Shown here: piece by piece, positions 50,973 to 59,846 of the stretch
How the letters are laid out: each line of letters opens with the position of its first letter
How positions within the stretch are numbered: position 1 is the first letter of the stretch
Assembly: GCF_029958925.1 (NCBI RefSeq)
Contig: NZ_CP124616.1
Location: forward strand, 2,914,001 to 2,978,000
Direction of reading: 5' to 3'
Source: Tropicibacter oceani
Lineage (GTDB): Bacteria; Pseudomonadota; Alphaproteobacteria; Rhodobacterales; Rhodobacteraceae
DNA: 64,000 nt
The notes under the pieces: generated by a model
What the model saw: the letters and a program-made list of their open reading frames with translations, nothing else
What the model was told of the DNA's origin: nothing
The model's database searches: none
Translations under genes and position numbers: made by a program

Positions 50973-51024
50973 AGTCGTCTGACGATGGCTGTCCGAAAGG
51001 ACGGGGATTCAAACGGAGGGACGG

Positions 51025-51855
51025 GTGATCACTCAGCTGCGCGCATTCAGCAATCTGGTTCGCATGGTACTGCAAAGGATCGCCTTTGCCGCCATCGTCG
51101 CAGCGGCGCTGGCGTCGCTTGGCTACACCCTGGCCTGCGCCTTTGGCCAGACCCCCTGGCTGGACCTGCCGCTGAGCTTTGGCCAGACGGTTTACCCCCT
51201 GGCGGGGATGTATCTTCAGATCGGGGTCACCACCCTGGCGGTGCTATTGTGCTTTTTCCTGCCGTCCAATGCCCGGATCATGGCGCTCGAGAACTCGCAC
51301 CGTTCGTTCCACATGGGGCAAATGGACGTGGCGCGCGCCTATGCGCTGGCCCATCAGTCCGACCGCGAAGGGGTGTTCCAGATCAAGGGGGAATTCGATT
51401 CCATCCGCGAACGCATCGCCTTTCTGCGCGATCACCCCAACCTGGCCGATCTGGAACCTTCGATCCTGGAACTGGCCGCCCAGATGAGCCATGTCAGCCA
51501 CGAGTTGGCCGAGAATTATTCAGACCGCAACCTGGCCCGCGCCCGCGATTTCCTGATCGCCCGGCAGCAGGAAATCGACAACTTCAACGAACGGATCGAG
51601 GCCGCAAAGGCCATCGCCGTCGACATCCGCCGCTGGACCGAAAAGGTCGAGATGGAGGAAAGCATCGCAAAGGCCCAGCTGGAGCGGCTGCGCGATGAAT
51701 TGCAGGGGCTGCTGCCCGAATTCGATCTGGCGCCCGGCCCGCGCATCCCGGTCGATGCGCAGGACCAGGACTCCGATGACAGTGTCGAGGCCACCGTTCA
51801 GACGCTTTTGGAAACCGACAACATCGCCATCCTGGAAAAGCGCGCCGCCGAGTGA
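51025..51855 (+). CDS. Membrane-anchored coiled-coil protein, conserved in Rhodobacteraceae
   Basis: A 276-residue protein. Two hydrophobic helices (residues about 20-42 and 60-80) are followed by a long soluble helical part rich in Glu, Arg and Ala, including EEIDNFNERIEAAKAIAVD-like and EKVEMEESIAKAQLERLRDE stretches (positions about 185-230), which should form coiled coils. The acidic C-terminal tail ends KRAAE. The start is GTG at 51025. Relatives are often labelled DNA repair protein, perhaps only because radA follows; nothing in the sequence shows a repair motif. Function unknown. Confidence 0.6.
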   Translation: MITQLRAFSNLVRMVLQRIAFAAIVAAALASLGYTLACAFGQTPWLDLPLSFGQTVYPLAGMYLQIGVTTLAVLLCFFLPSNARIMALENSHRSFHMGQMDVARAYALAHQSDREGVFQIKGEFDSIRERIAFLRDHPNLADLEPSILELAAQMSHVSHELAENYSDRNLARARDFLIARQQEIDNFNERIEAAKAIAVDIRRWTEKVEMEESIAKAQLERLRDELQGLLPEFDLAPGPRIPVDAQDQDSDDSVEATVQTLLETDNIAILEKRAAE

Positions 51856-51926
51856 CGCGGCATTGGCGCGGGCTGCGGATTGGGGCATAACCCCCCGGCC
51901 CGCCCCTTTTGCGATCCGGATGTTTC

Positions 51927-53291
51927 ATGGCCAAACCCACCTTGAACTTTGTCTGCCAGTCCTGCGGGGCGGCCTTTTCGAAATGGTCGGGGCGCTGTGA
52001 CGGCTGCGGCGAATGGAACACCATCCAGGAAGAAAAGCCGCTGTCCGAAGGCCCGGCCAAACAGGCGCTGGTGGGACGGGGCCGTGCCGTCGCGCTGACC
52101 GATCTGAACTCGCAAGAGGCGCCGCCGCCGCGCACCGCTTCGGCCCTTGGCGAATTGGACCGGGTGCTGGGCGGCGGGCTTGTCCCGGCCAGCGCGGTGC
52201 TTGTGGGCGGCGATCCCGGCATCGGCAAATCCACCCTGTTGCTGCAGGCGGCGGCGGCCTTTGCCAATGCCGGTCTCAAGGTGATCTATGTCTCGGGCGA
52301 AGAGGCCAGCGCCCAGGTCCGGCTGCGCGCCCGCCGTCTGGGACTGGGCGAGGCACAGGTGAAACTGGCCGCCGAAACCAACCTGCGCGACATCCTGACG
52401 ACGCTGGATCAGGAACGCCCCGATCTGGCCATCGTCGATTCGATTCAGACCATGTGGTCCGACAACGTCGGCAGCGCCCCGGGGTCGGTCAGCCAGGTGC
52501 GCGCCGCCGCGCACGAGCTGACCAGCTTTGCCAAGAAACGCGGCAGCGCGGTGATCATGGTGGGCCATGTCACCAAGGACGGCCAGATCGCCGGGCCGCG
52601 CGTGGTCGAACACATGGTCGACACGGTGCTGTATTTCGAAGGCGAGCGCGGCCACCAGTTCCGCATCCTGCGCAGCGTGAAGAACCGTTTCGGCCCGGCG
52701 GATGAAATCGGCGTCTTTGAAATGACCGGCGGAGGGCTGGCGCAGGTGCACAACCCATCCGCCCTGTTCTTGTCGGAACGCGGGCAACCGGCGCCCGGTT
52801 CGGTGGTGTTTTCCGGCATCGAAGGCACCCGCCCGGTGCTGGTGGAGCTGCAGGCGCTGGTCGCCCCTTCGCCGCATTCGCAACCCCGGCGGTCAGTCGT
52901 GGGCTGGGACGGATCGCGGCTGGCGATGATTCTCGCGGTGCTCGAATCGCGCTGCGGCATCCCCTTTGCCGGGCTTGATGTGTACCTGAACGTGGCGGGC
53001 GGGATGAAAATCAGCGAACCTGCGGCCGATCTGGCTGTGGCGGCTGCGCTACTTTCCGCCCGCGAGGACACCGCCCTGCCCGCCGAGACTGTCGTTTTCG
53101 GTGAAATCAGCCTATCTGGGGCGCTACGACCCGTCGGGCAGACCGAAAACCGGTTGAAAGAAGCGCAAAAACTTGGTTTCTCCACCGCAATTCTGCCCAA
53201 GGGCGGCAAGGCAGCCGGCTCCAAGGCCATGAAGCTGACCCGAATGGGCGATCTTTCCGCCTTTGTGGGCGAGATTTTCGGCGCCGGGTAA
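51927..53291 (+). CDS. radA: DNA repair protein RadA (Sms)
   Basis: Branch-migration and recombination helper ATPase. The 454-residue protein has the N-terminal zinc finger (Cys10, Cys13, Cys24, Cys27), Walker A GGDPGIGKS near residue 91, the KNRFG signature near 253 and a Lon-like C-terminal domain (SGALRPVGQTENRLKEA near 400). ATG 51927 gives MAKPTLNFVCQSCG. It is probably cotranscribed with the downstream cvpA. Confidence 0.96.
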   Translation: MAKPTLNFVCQSCGAAFSKWSGRCDGCGEWNTIQEEKPLSEGPAKQALVGRGRAVALTDLNSQEAPPPRTASALGELDRVLGGGLVPASAVLVGGDPGIGKSTLLLQAAAAFANAGLKVIYVSGEEASAQVRLRARRLGLGEAQVKLAAETNLRDILTTLDQERPDLAIVDSIQTMWSDNVGSAPGSVSQVRAAAHELTSFAKKRGSAVIMVGHVTKDGQIAGPRVVEHMVDTVLYFEGERGHQFRILRSVKNRFGPADEIGVFEMTGGGLAQVHNPSALFLSERGQPAPGSVVFSGIEGTRPVLVELQALVAPSPHSQPRRSVVGWDGSRLAMILAVLESRCGIPFAGLDVYLNVAGGMKISEPAADLAVAAALLSAREDTALPAETVVFGEISLSGALRPVGQTENRLKEAQKLGFSTAILPKGGKAAGSKAMKLTRMGDLSAFVGEIFGAG

Positions 53292-53339
53292 CAGACGCAA
53301 ACAAGTTCGACGAACAACACAAAAGGACGGGCAGAACAG

Positions 53340-53912
53340 ATGGAAGGTTTCACGATCATTGACGGCGCAGTCGCCGTTATCATCGTTCTGTCGGCGTTGC
53401 TGGCCTATTCGCGCGGTCTGGTCCGCGAAGCGATGGCCATCGCCGGCTGGGTCGTGGCGGCCATCTTGTCCTTCATGTTCGCGCCGCAGGTGCAACCGCT
53501 GGTCAAGGAAATCCCCGTCGTCGGAGAGTTCCTGTCCGACAGCTGCGAATTGTCGATCGTTGCCGCCTTTGCCGCCGTCTTTACCGTGGCGCTGGTCGTG
53601 ACCTCGCTGTTCACGCCGCTGTTTTCCTCGCTGATCCAACGCTCGGCGCTTGGTGGGCTTGACCAGGCGCTGGGGTTCTTCTTTGGCGTGGCGCGCGGTG
53701 TGCTGCTGGTTGCGGTCGGCTTCTTTGTCTATGAAACGGTGATCACCGCGCAGGACATCCCGATGGTGGACGACTCGCGTTCGGCTGCGGTCTTTTCGCG
53801 CTTTACCGGCCGGATCGAAGAACAGAACCCGGAACGCGCGCTTGGCTGGATCACCACCCAGTACGAACAGCTGGTCGGCATCTGCGCGGCCCCGTCGGGC
53901 AGCAACACCTGA
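53340..53912 (+). CDS. cvpA: CvpA-family inner-membrane protein
   Basis: A 190-residue protein with four hydrophobic segments. The N-terminal MEGFTIIDGAVAVIIVLSAL and the AYSRGLVREAMAIAGWV segment (residues about 21-37) match CvpA, linked in enterobacteria to colicin V export and envelope stability. It follows radA by 48 bases, an arrangement conserved near purF in many bacteria; purF is indeed close by (55449), separated by one chemoreceptor gene on the other strand. Confidence 0.9.
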   Translation: MEGFTIIDGAVAVIIVLSALLAYSRGLVREAMAIAGWVVAAILSFMFAPQVQPLVKEIPVVGEFLSDSCELSIVAAFAAVFTVALVVTSLFTPLFSSLIQRSALGGLDQALGFFFGVARGVLLVAVGFFVYETVITAQDIPMVDDSRSAAVFSRFTGRIEEQNPERALGWITTQYEQLVGICAAPSGSNT

Positions 53913-53923
53913 TACCCCTTTGA

Positions 53924-53950
53924 AACGCGCGCGGGGCTAGCCCGCGCGTT
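53924..53950. terminator. GC-rich inverted repeat between convergent cvpA and chemoreceptor gene
   Basis: AACGCGCG...CGGGGCT pairs imperfectly with AGCCCGCGCGTT across a central CTAG, overlapping the stop of the chemoreceptor gene. No T-tract; could serve both directions. Confidence 0.45.
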
Positions 53951-55289
53951 GCTTGGCCGCGCCCTGGCGTTCAACCTGGGCCGTGAAAGGCCCGACCATC
54001 CCGCGGATCTTGTCGGTGACTTCGCCCAGCCGCTTGGCCGCCTCCTTGCTGAGGGCGGCCTGAGTTTCCGTCCGGTCCGCCGAATCGCACAGGCTGCGCG
54101 CCAGGTCGACAATCGCGTCATTGGCGCCGCCCAACCCCTGGGCCTGGCGCGCGGTGATGGCCGAAACCCCGCTGATCCCGCCGGAAATCCCGTCAAGGCA
54201 TTTCACCAGGTCCTGCAACCGCTTGTCGCCGCGATCAACGCTTGTCACCACTTCGCCGACCTGGTCGGTCATGTCGCCAATGCGTCCGGCGATTTCGCGC
54301 GATGCCTCGGCGGCGCGGCCCGCCAGCCCGCGGATCTCCGCCGCCACCACGGAAAACCCTGCCCCCGCCGCCCCGGCCCGGGCCGCTTCGATCCCAGCGT
54401 TCAGCGCCAAAAGCGAGGTCTGAAAGGACACACTGTCGATCAGGCGGTTGATTTCGATCATCGCCTCGGCCTGGTCGTGCATGGCCTGCGCCGCCTGCGA
54501 GGCGCGGCGCATTTCCTCGGCGCCTTCTTGCGCCATGCTGACGCTGACGCCGACCTTGTTGAGGGTGCTGTCAATCTCGGCCGAAATCTCGGTCAGGGTG
54601 TCGTTGGCCGCGACCATCGCGTCTCTGGCCCCTTCGCACCGCCCTGCCTGGGTACGCGAATCCGAGGCCAGACGGTGGGTGCGCAACTGCGCCTCGCAGG
54701 CGTCGTCATTCAGATAGGTCAGCGTCGCCAAGGTCCGGTTGAACGCCGCGTCCAGCCCTTGCATCGCCGTATTGAACGAGGTTTCGAGCCCTTCAAAGCC
54801 GCCAGCATCGGGCAGGTCCAGACGGGTGTCCAGCCGCCCCTGCCCCAGCGCATGCAGCGCCTCGCGCATCCGTTCGTTGGCGACCTGCCGCTTTGTGATG
54901 TCACGGGACAACTGCATGAAGCGCGCCAGGTTGCCGTCGCTGTCATGCACCGGCGCGATCGTGCAGAACAGCCACAGGATTTGGCCGTCGCGGGCGCGAA
55001 ACTGGCGCGGCCCGGAAAAACATTGCTCCTCGTCCAGCTCGGGCCAGGGGCCCAGGTCCGATGCGGCCTCCCCCTCGGGCAGCAGGATGGCCCGGCTTTG
55101 TCCCTTCAGCTGCTCCAGCGTATAGCCCGTCACTTCAAGAAAATTGTCATTCGCCCAATTGATGTTACCCTCGGGGCTGAATTCGACACGACTCATGGTT
55201 GTGTCGATCATCTTCATGATGGCCCCAAAGTTTTGCGGGCCTTCCTTGATCACGTGTTTACGGCGGAACATCGCATCCTCACTACTCAT
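53937..55289 (-). CDS. Soluble methyl-accepting chemotaxis-type protein with PAS domain
   Basis: A 450-residue protein with no membrane segment. A PAS domain lies at residues about 25-125 ([20 protein letters not shown], then [20 protein letters not shown]). The C-terminal half is the MCP signalling domain with the conserved hairpin [19 protein letters not shown] and [18 protein letters not shown]. Being cytoplasmic, it may sense an internal redox or energy cue, like Aer-type or PAS-bound haem/flavin sensors, and signal to CheA. No che genes are nearby. A second start at residue 7 (55271) is possible. It stands alone between cvpA and purF. Confidence 0.9.
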   Translation of the reverse strand: MSSEDAMFRRKHVIKEGPQNFGAIMKMIDTTMSRVEFSPEGNINWANDNFLEVTGYTLEQLKGQSRAILLPEGEAASDLGPWPELDEEQCFSGPRQFRARDGQILWLFCTIAPVHDSDGNLARFMQLSRDITKRQVANERMREALHALGQGRLDTRLDLPDAGGFEGLETSFNTAMQGLDAAFNRTLATLTYLNDDACEAQLRTHRLASDSRTQAGRCEGARDAMVAANDTLTEISAEIDSTLNKVGVSVSMAQEGAEEMRRASQAAQAMHDQAEAMIEINRLIDSVSFQTSLLALNAGIEAARAGAAGAGFSVVAAEIRGLAGRAAEASREIAGRIGDMTDQVGEVVTSVDRGDKRLQDLVKCLDGISGGISGVSAITARQAQGLGGANDAIVDLARSLCDSADRTETQAALSKEAAKRLGEVTDKIRGMVGPFTAQVERQGAAKQRAG

Positions 55290-55448
55290 TCCGCCCCTGA
55301 ACTACAGCACAATCCTTTCCCGAGGCTTTCCATACCCAAAAGGATTTCAGACAAACTGTCATCGTTTCGTGACACCGGGCGGCTCAGCCTTTATGTGAGG
55401 GCCATCACGCACAGACAGGATTCGGAGCCGCCTTTGTCCGATCGCCAA

Positions 55449-56933
55449 ATGCCCCCCGCCCACCCGTTTGATTTCGACGCCACCCGTGACGGCGATTCAG
55501 ACGACAAGCTGCATGAGGAATGCGGCGTTTTCGGTGTTGTCGGGGTCACGGATGCCGCCAACTTTGTCGCCCTTGGCCTGCACGCGCTGCAGCACCGCGG
55601 GCAAGAGGCCGGGGGGATCGTGTCACACCATCCCGACCACGGCTTCAACTCGGTCCGTCGTTTCGGCTATGTCCGCGACAACTTTACCAAACAATCGCTG
55701 ATGGAAACCCTGCCCGGCGCACTGGCCATCGGGCATGTGCGCTATTCCACCGCCGGATCGAAAGGCCAGACCGCGATCCGCGACGTGCAGCCGTTCTTTG
55801 GCGAATTCTCCATGGGCGGGGCGGCGATTGCCCATAACGGCAACATCACCAACGCCGACGCCCTGCGCAAGGAACTGATCGAGCGTGGCTCGATCTTTCA
55901 AAGCTCGTCCGATTCGGAATGCATCATCCACCTGATGGCCCGGTCGCTGCAACGCACCATCCCCGAACGCATGGAAGACGCGCTGCGCCGCGTCGAAGGC
56001 GCCTTTTCGGTGGTTGCCATGACCCGGACCAAGCTGATCGGCGTGCGCGACCCGCTGGGCGTGCGCCCGCTGGTGCTGGGCAAGATCGGCGACGGCTATG
56101 TCCTGTCCTCTGAAACCTGCGCGCTGGACATCATCGGCGCCGAGTTCGTCCGCGAGATCGAGCCCGGCGAAATGGTGGTGATCAGCGAAAAGGACGGTAT
56201 CGAAAGCATCCGCCCCTTCCGCCCGCGCAAATCGCGCTTCTGCATCTTTGAACATGTGTATTTCTCGCGTCCCGACAGCATCATCGGCGGCCGCTCGGTC
56301 TATGAAACGCGCCGTCAGATCGGCGTGGAACTGGCCCGCGAAGCCCCGGTCGAGGCCGACCTGGTCTGCCCGGTGCCCGACAGCGGCACCCCGGCGGCCA
56401 TCGGCTTTGCCCATGAAAGCGGTATTCCCTACGGCATGGGCATTGTGCGCAACCAGTACATGGGCCGCACCTTCATCGAGCCGACCGAACAGATCCGCAA
56501 CATGGGCGTGCGCCTGAAACTGAACGTCAACCGCGCGCTGATCCGCGGCAAACGGGTGATCCTGGTCGACGACAGCGTGGTGCGCGGCACCACATCGCGC
56601 AAGATCAAGGAAATGATCCTGGATGCCGGCGCCGCCGAGGTGCATTTCCGCATCGCGTCGCCCCCCACTGCCTGGCCGTGTTTCTACGGCGTCGACACGC
56701 CGCAGCGCGAAAAGCTGCTGGCCGCGACCATGTCCGAGGACGAGATGCGCGAACACCTGGGCGTCGACAGCCTGCGCTTCATCTCGCTGGACGGTCTGTA
56801 CCGCGCCGTGGGCGAGGCCGAAGGCCGCGACAAGAAACACCCGCAGTATTGTGACGCCTGCTTCTCCGGGGAATACCCGGTGGAACCGGCGGACATGATC
56901 CAGAAGGGGTTTCAGATGAAGGCGGCGCAATAG
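55449..56933 (+). CDS. purF: Amidophosphoribosyltransferase
   Basis: First committed step of purine synthesis: PRPP plus glutamine to phosphoribosylamine. The 494-residue protein has a short propeptide then nucleophile Cys25 in EECGVFGV. The PRPP motif VILVDDSVVRGTTS is present. Four cysteines in CIFEHVYFSRPDS, WPCFYGVD and YCDACF match the Bacillus-type 4Fe-4S ligands, so this is probably the oxygen-sensitive Fe-S form. ATG 55449 is used; TTG 55434 is an in-frame alternative. A terminator follows. Confidence 0.97.
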   Translation: MPPAHPFDFDATRDGDSDDKLHEECGVFGVVGVTDAANFVALGLHALQHRGQEAGGIVSHHPDHGFNSVRRFGYVRDNFTKQSLMETLPGALAIGHVRYSTAGSKGQTAIRDVQPFFGEFSMGGAAIAHNGNITNADALRKELIERGSIFQSSSDSECIIHLMARSLQRTIPERMEDALRRVEGAFSVVAMTRTKLIGVRDPLGVRPLVLGKIGDGYVLSSETCALDIIGAEFVREIEPGEMVVISEKDGIESIRPFRPRKSRFCIFEHVYFSRPDSIIGGRSVYETRRQIGVELAREAPVEADLVCPVPDSGTPAAIGFAHESGIPYGMGIVRNQYMGRTFIEPTEQIRNMGVRLKLNVNRALIRGKRVILVDDSVVRGTTSRKIKEMILDAGAAEVHFRIASPPTAWPCFYGVDTPQREKLLAATMSEDEMREHLGVDSLRFISLDGLYRAVGEAEGRDKKHPQYCDACFSGEYPVEPADMIQKGFQMKAAQ

Positions 56934-56973
56934 CGCGGCGCGCGGATTTCCGCCCTTGCATCCCCACAACCGG

Positions 56974-57008
56974 CAAAGGGGCGCTCAGCAACGGGCGCCC
57001 CTCTTTTG
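56974..57008 (+). terminator. Rho-independent terminator after purF
   Basis: GGGGCGC (56978-56984) pairs with GCGCCCC (56995-57001), flanked by CAAA on one side and TCTTTTG on the other. It lies 41 bases after the purF stop. Confidence 0.75.
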
Positions 57009-57094
57009 CACCTGCAGCATTGGCAGTATGTCCCGTCGCCTGACCGGCCCGACAGGCCGAAGCGACCCCCTTTCCCAGCTGCCAGAGACACGCA

Positions 57095-57388
57095 ATGCTT
57101 GCCAGATCCCTCCGCCCCCGGGCGCGCCCGAATGACATCGACACCGCCCTGGTCCAACCGGCCACGGCCGTCACCCGCAACGCCACCGTCGAGGTCACGC
57201 TTGACCCGAACGCACCACTGCTGCTGGGAACCTTCGGCCCGGAAGGCGCGCAGAACGCGCTGATCCGCCTGCCCTCGGGCAAGGTGCAAAGCGTGACCAA
57301 GGGAGACCGGATCCAGGGCCAGGTCATCGCCGCCATCGGACCCGATGCGGTGATCCTTGGCAATTCCAGACGGTTGCAGATGCCCTGA
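57095..57388 (+). CDS. Small PilP/GspC-like protein
   Basis: A 97-residue protein. The second half (GTFGPEGAQNALIRLPSGK then KGDRIQGQVIAAIGPDAVIL, residues about 44-88) resembles the HR domain of GspC and the PilP lipoprotein of type II/IV secretion, which reads G-x-x-G-x-x-x-A-L-h-R-h-x-x-G and V-x-V-G-D-x-h-x-G. No signal peptide or lipobox is clear. It is small and stands between purF and an SDR gene; no secretion genes are nearby. Confidence 0.55.
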   Translation: MLARSLRPRARPNDIDTALVQPATAVTRNATVEVTLDPNAPLLLGTFGPEGAQNALIRLPSGKVQSVTKGDRIQGQVIAAIGPDAVILGNSRRLQMP

Positions 57389-57470
57389 GCACCGCCGCAA
57401 GAAGGCAAAACCACCGCCTGCGACACGCCCGTCGCTTGACGTTTTCGCGCAACCGCTCCAAACCCGTGCC

Positions 57471-58136
57471 ATGACGAAACTTGCCCTCATCACCGGCGCC
57501 TCGCGCGGTCTTGGCTTTGCCCTGGCCGAGGCCCTTGCGCCCACCTATCACATCATCGCCGTCGCCCGCACCGTGGGCGGGTTGCAGGACCTTGACGACC
57601 GCATCAAGGCCAAGGGCGGAGAGGCGACGCTGGCGCCGATGGACATCACCAACCGCGATGCCATGGCCCATATGTGCCGTTCCATCCATGACCGCTGGGG
57701 CCCCGGTTCGCCCTCCGGGGAGGGCTGCGTTGCGCTTTGGGCGCATACCGCCATCCATGCCGCGCCGCTGACCCCGGCACATCACATGGACCAGAAGGAC
57801 TGGCAGAAATCGCTGTCCACCAATGTCGATGCGATGGGGCACATGATCCCGTTTGTGGCGCCGCTTCTGGGGCTGGACGGCCAGGCGCTGTTCTTTGACG
57901 ATCCGCATGGCGGCGAAAAGTTCTTTGGCCATTACGGCACCACCAAGACCGCCCAGATCGCCCTGGCGCGGTCATGGCAGGCCGAAACCGTGAAAACCGG
58001 CCCCAAGGTACATGTGCTGGCACCCAGACCGCTGGCCACCGCCACCCGCGCGCGGTTCTATCCCGGCGAAGACCGCGGCCCTCTTGCCAAACCGCAGGAC
58101 GAGGCCGCGCGGCTGTTGCAGGACCTCGGGCTTTGA
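57471..58136 (+). CDS. SDR-family oxidoreductase
   Basis: A 221-residue short-chain dehydrogenase. The cofactor loop TGASRGLGFAL is at residues 9-19, and the catalytic Tyr-x3-Lys is intact as YGTTK near residue 154. The usual NNAG is replaced by an AHTAIH segment, and a short Gly/Pro-rich insertion (WGPGSPSGEG) precedes it. Substrate unknown. ATG 57471 is used; the upstream in-frame 38 codons overlap the preceding gene's end and show no homology. Confidence 0.85.
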   Translation: MTKLALITGASRGLGFALAEALAPTYHIIAVARTVGGLQDLDDRIKAKGGEATLAPMDITNRDAMAHMCRSIHDRWGPGSPSGEGCVALWAHTAIHAAPLTPAHHMDQKDWQKSLSTNVDAMGHMIPFVAPLLGLDGQALFFDDPHGGEKFFGHYGTTKTAQIALARSWQAETVKTGPKVHVLAPRPLATATRARFYPGEDRGPLAKPQDEAARLLQDLGL

Positions 58137-58161
58137 CCATCGCGCCTGCGGCGGGCGGGTA

Positions 58162-58248
58162 TTGAGGGGCCAGCCCCTCAAACTCCCCGGAGTATTTGCG
58201 CCAAGAAGAAGAGCAGGCCCCGCCCCTTCTTCTTGGTGAAAATACTCC
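58162..58248. repeat. Intergenic palindromic repeat with long stem-loop
   Basis: Two hairpins in sequence. TTGAGGGGC (58162-58170) pairs with GCCCCTCAA (58173-58181). Then GGAGTATTT (58189-58197) plus CCAAGAAGAAG (58201-58211) pair with CTTCTTCTTGG (58226-58236) plus AAATACTCC (58240-58248), leaving a 3/3 internal loop and a 14-base apical loop. It lies between the SDR gene and surE and resembles the CCGGGATATTT-type repeats elsewhere in the window. Confidence 0.75.
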
Positions 58249-58353
58249 CGCTGGAGGCTCCTTGCCTTTGCCACGCAGGACAAGGCTCGGCAATGCTTGC
58301 CCCGTCAGTCCCCATCGCCTATTGAGGGCTGAAGCAGACACAGGCCTTTTTCC

Positions 58354-59139
58354 ATGCGCATTCTGATCACCAATGATGACGGCATCAACGCCCCCGGGTT
58401 GAAGGTGCTGGAAGCGATCGCCACCGAGCTGGCCGGCCCCCGCGGCGAGGTCTGGATCGTGGCCCCCGCCTTCGAGCAATCGGGCGTGGCGCATTGCATT
58501 TCCTACACCCATCCGACGATGATCGCCGAGATGGGGCATCGCCGGTTCGCCGCCGAGGGCAGTCCGGCCGATTGTGTTCTGGCCGGGTTGCACGACGTGC
58601 TGAAGGACAGCCCGCCCGATCTGATCCTGTCCGGGGTGAACCGGGGCAACAACTCGGCCGAGAATGCGCTTTATTCGGGCACCTTGGGCGGCGCCATGGA
58701 AGGCGCGCTTCAGGGCGTGCCCTCGATCGCCTTGTCGCAGTACCTGGGGCCGGAAACCCAGGATCTCGAAGACCCCTTCGAGGCCTCCGCGCTACATGGC
58801 GCGGCCACCCTGCGCAAGATCCTGGAGGCTGGTGCGGCGGACGAGCAGCCCTACAAGCTGTTCTGGAACGTCAACTTTCCCCCCGTCCCCGCCGCCGCCG
58901 TCAAGGGCGTCAGGCTGGCGGCGCAGGGCATTCGCCAGGGCACGCGCTTTTCGGTCGAGCCGCACCTGTCGCCTTCGGGGCGGCGGTTCCTGTGGGCGCG
59001 CGGCGGCAACCAGCGCATCGCGACCCTGCCCGGCACCGATGCGGCCCTGAACCTGGATGGCTATATCACGGTCACGCCGATGCGCGCGGACCTGACCGCG
59101 CATGACACCCTGGCCGCGCTGAAGGGCGCCTTTGAATGA
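58354..59139 (+). CDS. surE: 5'/3'-nucleotidase SurE
   Basis: Survival-associated nucleotidase acting on nucleoside monophosphates. The 261-residue protein has the metal-binding [11 protein letters not shown] at residues 5-15 and the conserved [18 protein letters not shown] loop near 96-113. It overlaps pcm by 4 bp. The surE-pcm-M23 order echoes the surE-pcm-nlpD order of gammaproteobacteria. Confidence 0.96.
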   Translation: MRILITNDDGINAPGLKVLEAIATELAGPRGEVWIVAPAFEQSGVAHCISYTHPTMIAEMGHRRFAAEGSPADCVLAGLHDVLKDSPPDLILSGVNRGNNSAENALYSGTLGGAMEGALQGVPSIALSQYLGPETQDLEDPFEASALHGAATLRKILEAGAADEQPYKLFWNVNFPPVPAAAVKGVRLAAQGIRQGTRFSVEPHLSPSGRRFLWARGGNQRIATLPGTDAALNLDGYITVTPMRADLTAHDTLAALKGAFE

Positions 59140-59777
59140 CCTTTGACGCCGAGGCCAAGATGCAGTTCCTGTTCGCCCTGCGCTCGAAGGGCGTGACCGA
59201 CAGCGCCGTGCTGGAGGCGATGGAACGCGTGGACCGCGGCGATTTCATCCAGGGCTATTTCACCGACCGCGCCTATGAGGACATGCCGCTGCCCATCGCC
59301 TGCGGGCAGACCATTTCGCAGCCTTCGGTGGTCGGTGTCATGACCCAGGCGCTGCAACTGGGACCGCGCGACAAGGTGCTGGAGGTTGGCACCGGCTCGG
59401 GCTATCAGGCGGCGGTTCTGGCGCAGCTGGCGCGGCGGGTCTATACCGTCGACCGCCACCGCAGGCTGGTGCAGGCGGCGCGCGCGATCTTTGACGCCCA
59501 GGGCATCACCAACATCACCGCCTTTACCGCCGACGGGTCGCATGGCCTGCCCGATCAGGCGCCCTTTGATCGCATTCTCGTGACCGCTGCCGCCGAGGAC
59601 CCGCCCGGGCCGCTCTTGGCCCAGCTGAAGATTGGCGGTATCATGATCGTGCCCGTGGGGCAGTCCGATGCTGTCCAGCGGCTGATCCGTGTCACCCGGC
59701 ACGAGGATCGCTTTGACTATGAAGAGCTGCGCCCCGTGCGTTTCGTGCCCCTGGTCGAAGGACTGGGCAAGGACTGA
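59136..59777 (+). CDS. pcm: Protein-L-isoaspartate O-methyltransferase
   Basis: SAM-dependent repair of isoaspartyl residues in aged proteins. The 213-residue protein shows the SAM loop [16 protein letters not shown] near residues 79-94, the upstream [10 protein letters not shown] segment, and the later [15 protein letters not shown]. It is translationally coupled to surE. Confidence 0.95.
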   Translation: MTFDAEAKMQFLFALRSKGVTDSAVLEAMERVDRGDFIQGYFTDRAYEDMPLPIACGQTISQPSVVGVMTQALQLGPRDKVLEVGTGSGYQAAVLAQLARRVYTVDRHRRLVQAARAIFDAQGITNITAFTADGSHGLPDQAPFDRILVTAAAEDPPGPLLAQLKIGGIMIVPVGQSDAVQRLIRVTRHEDRFDYEELRPVRFVPLVEGLGKD

Positions 59778-59846
59778 ACCCGGCCTGCGCGACAGGCAAA
59801 TTCCAAGGCCCCGATCAACAAGGGGCACGTTGTGAGGACATTCGAG

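Noticed and set aside
53949-55448. A 500-codon N-terminal extension of the purF frame
   Set aside because: It covers the chemoreceptor gene on the other strand; PurF proteins begin just before the catalytic Cys.
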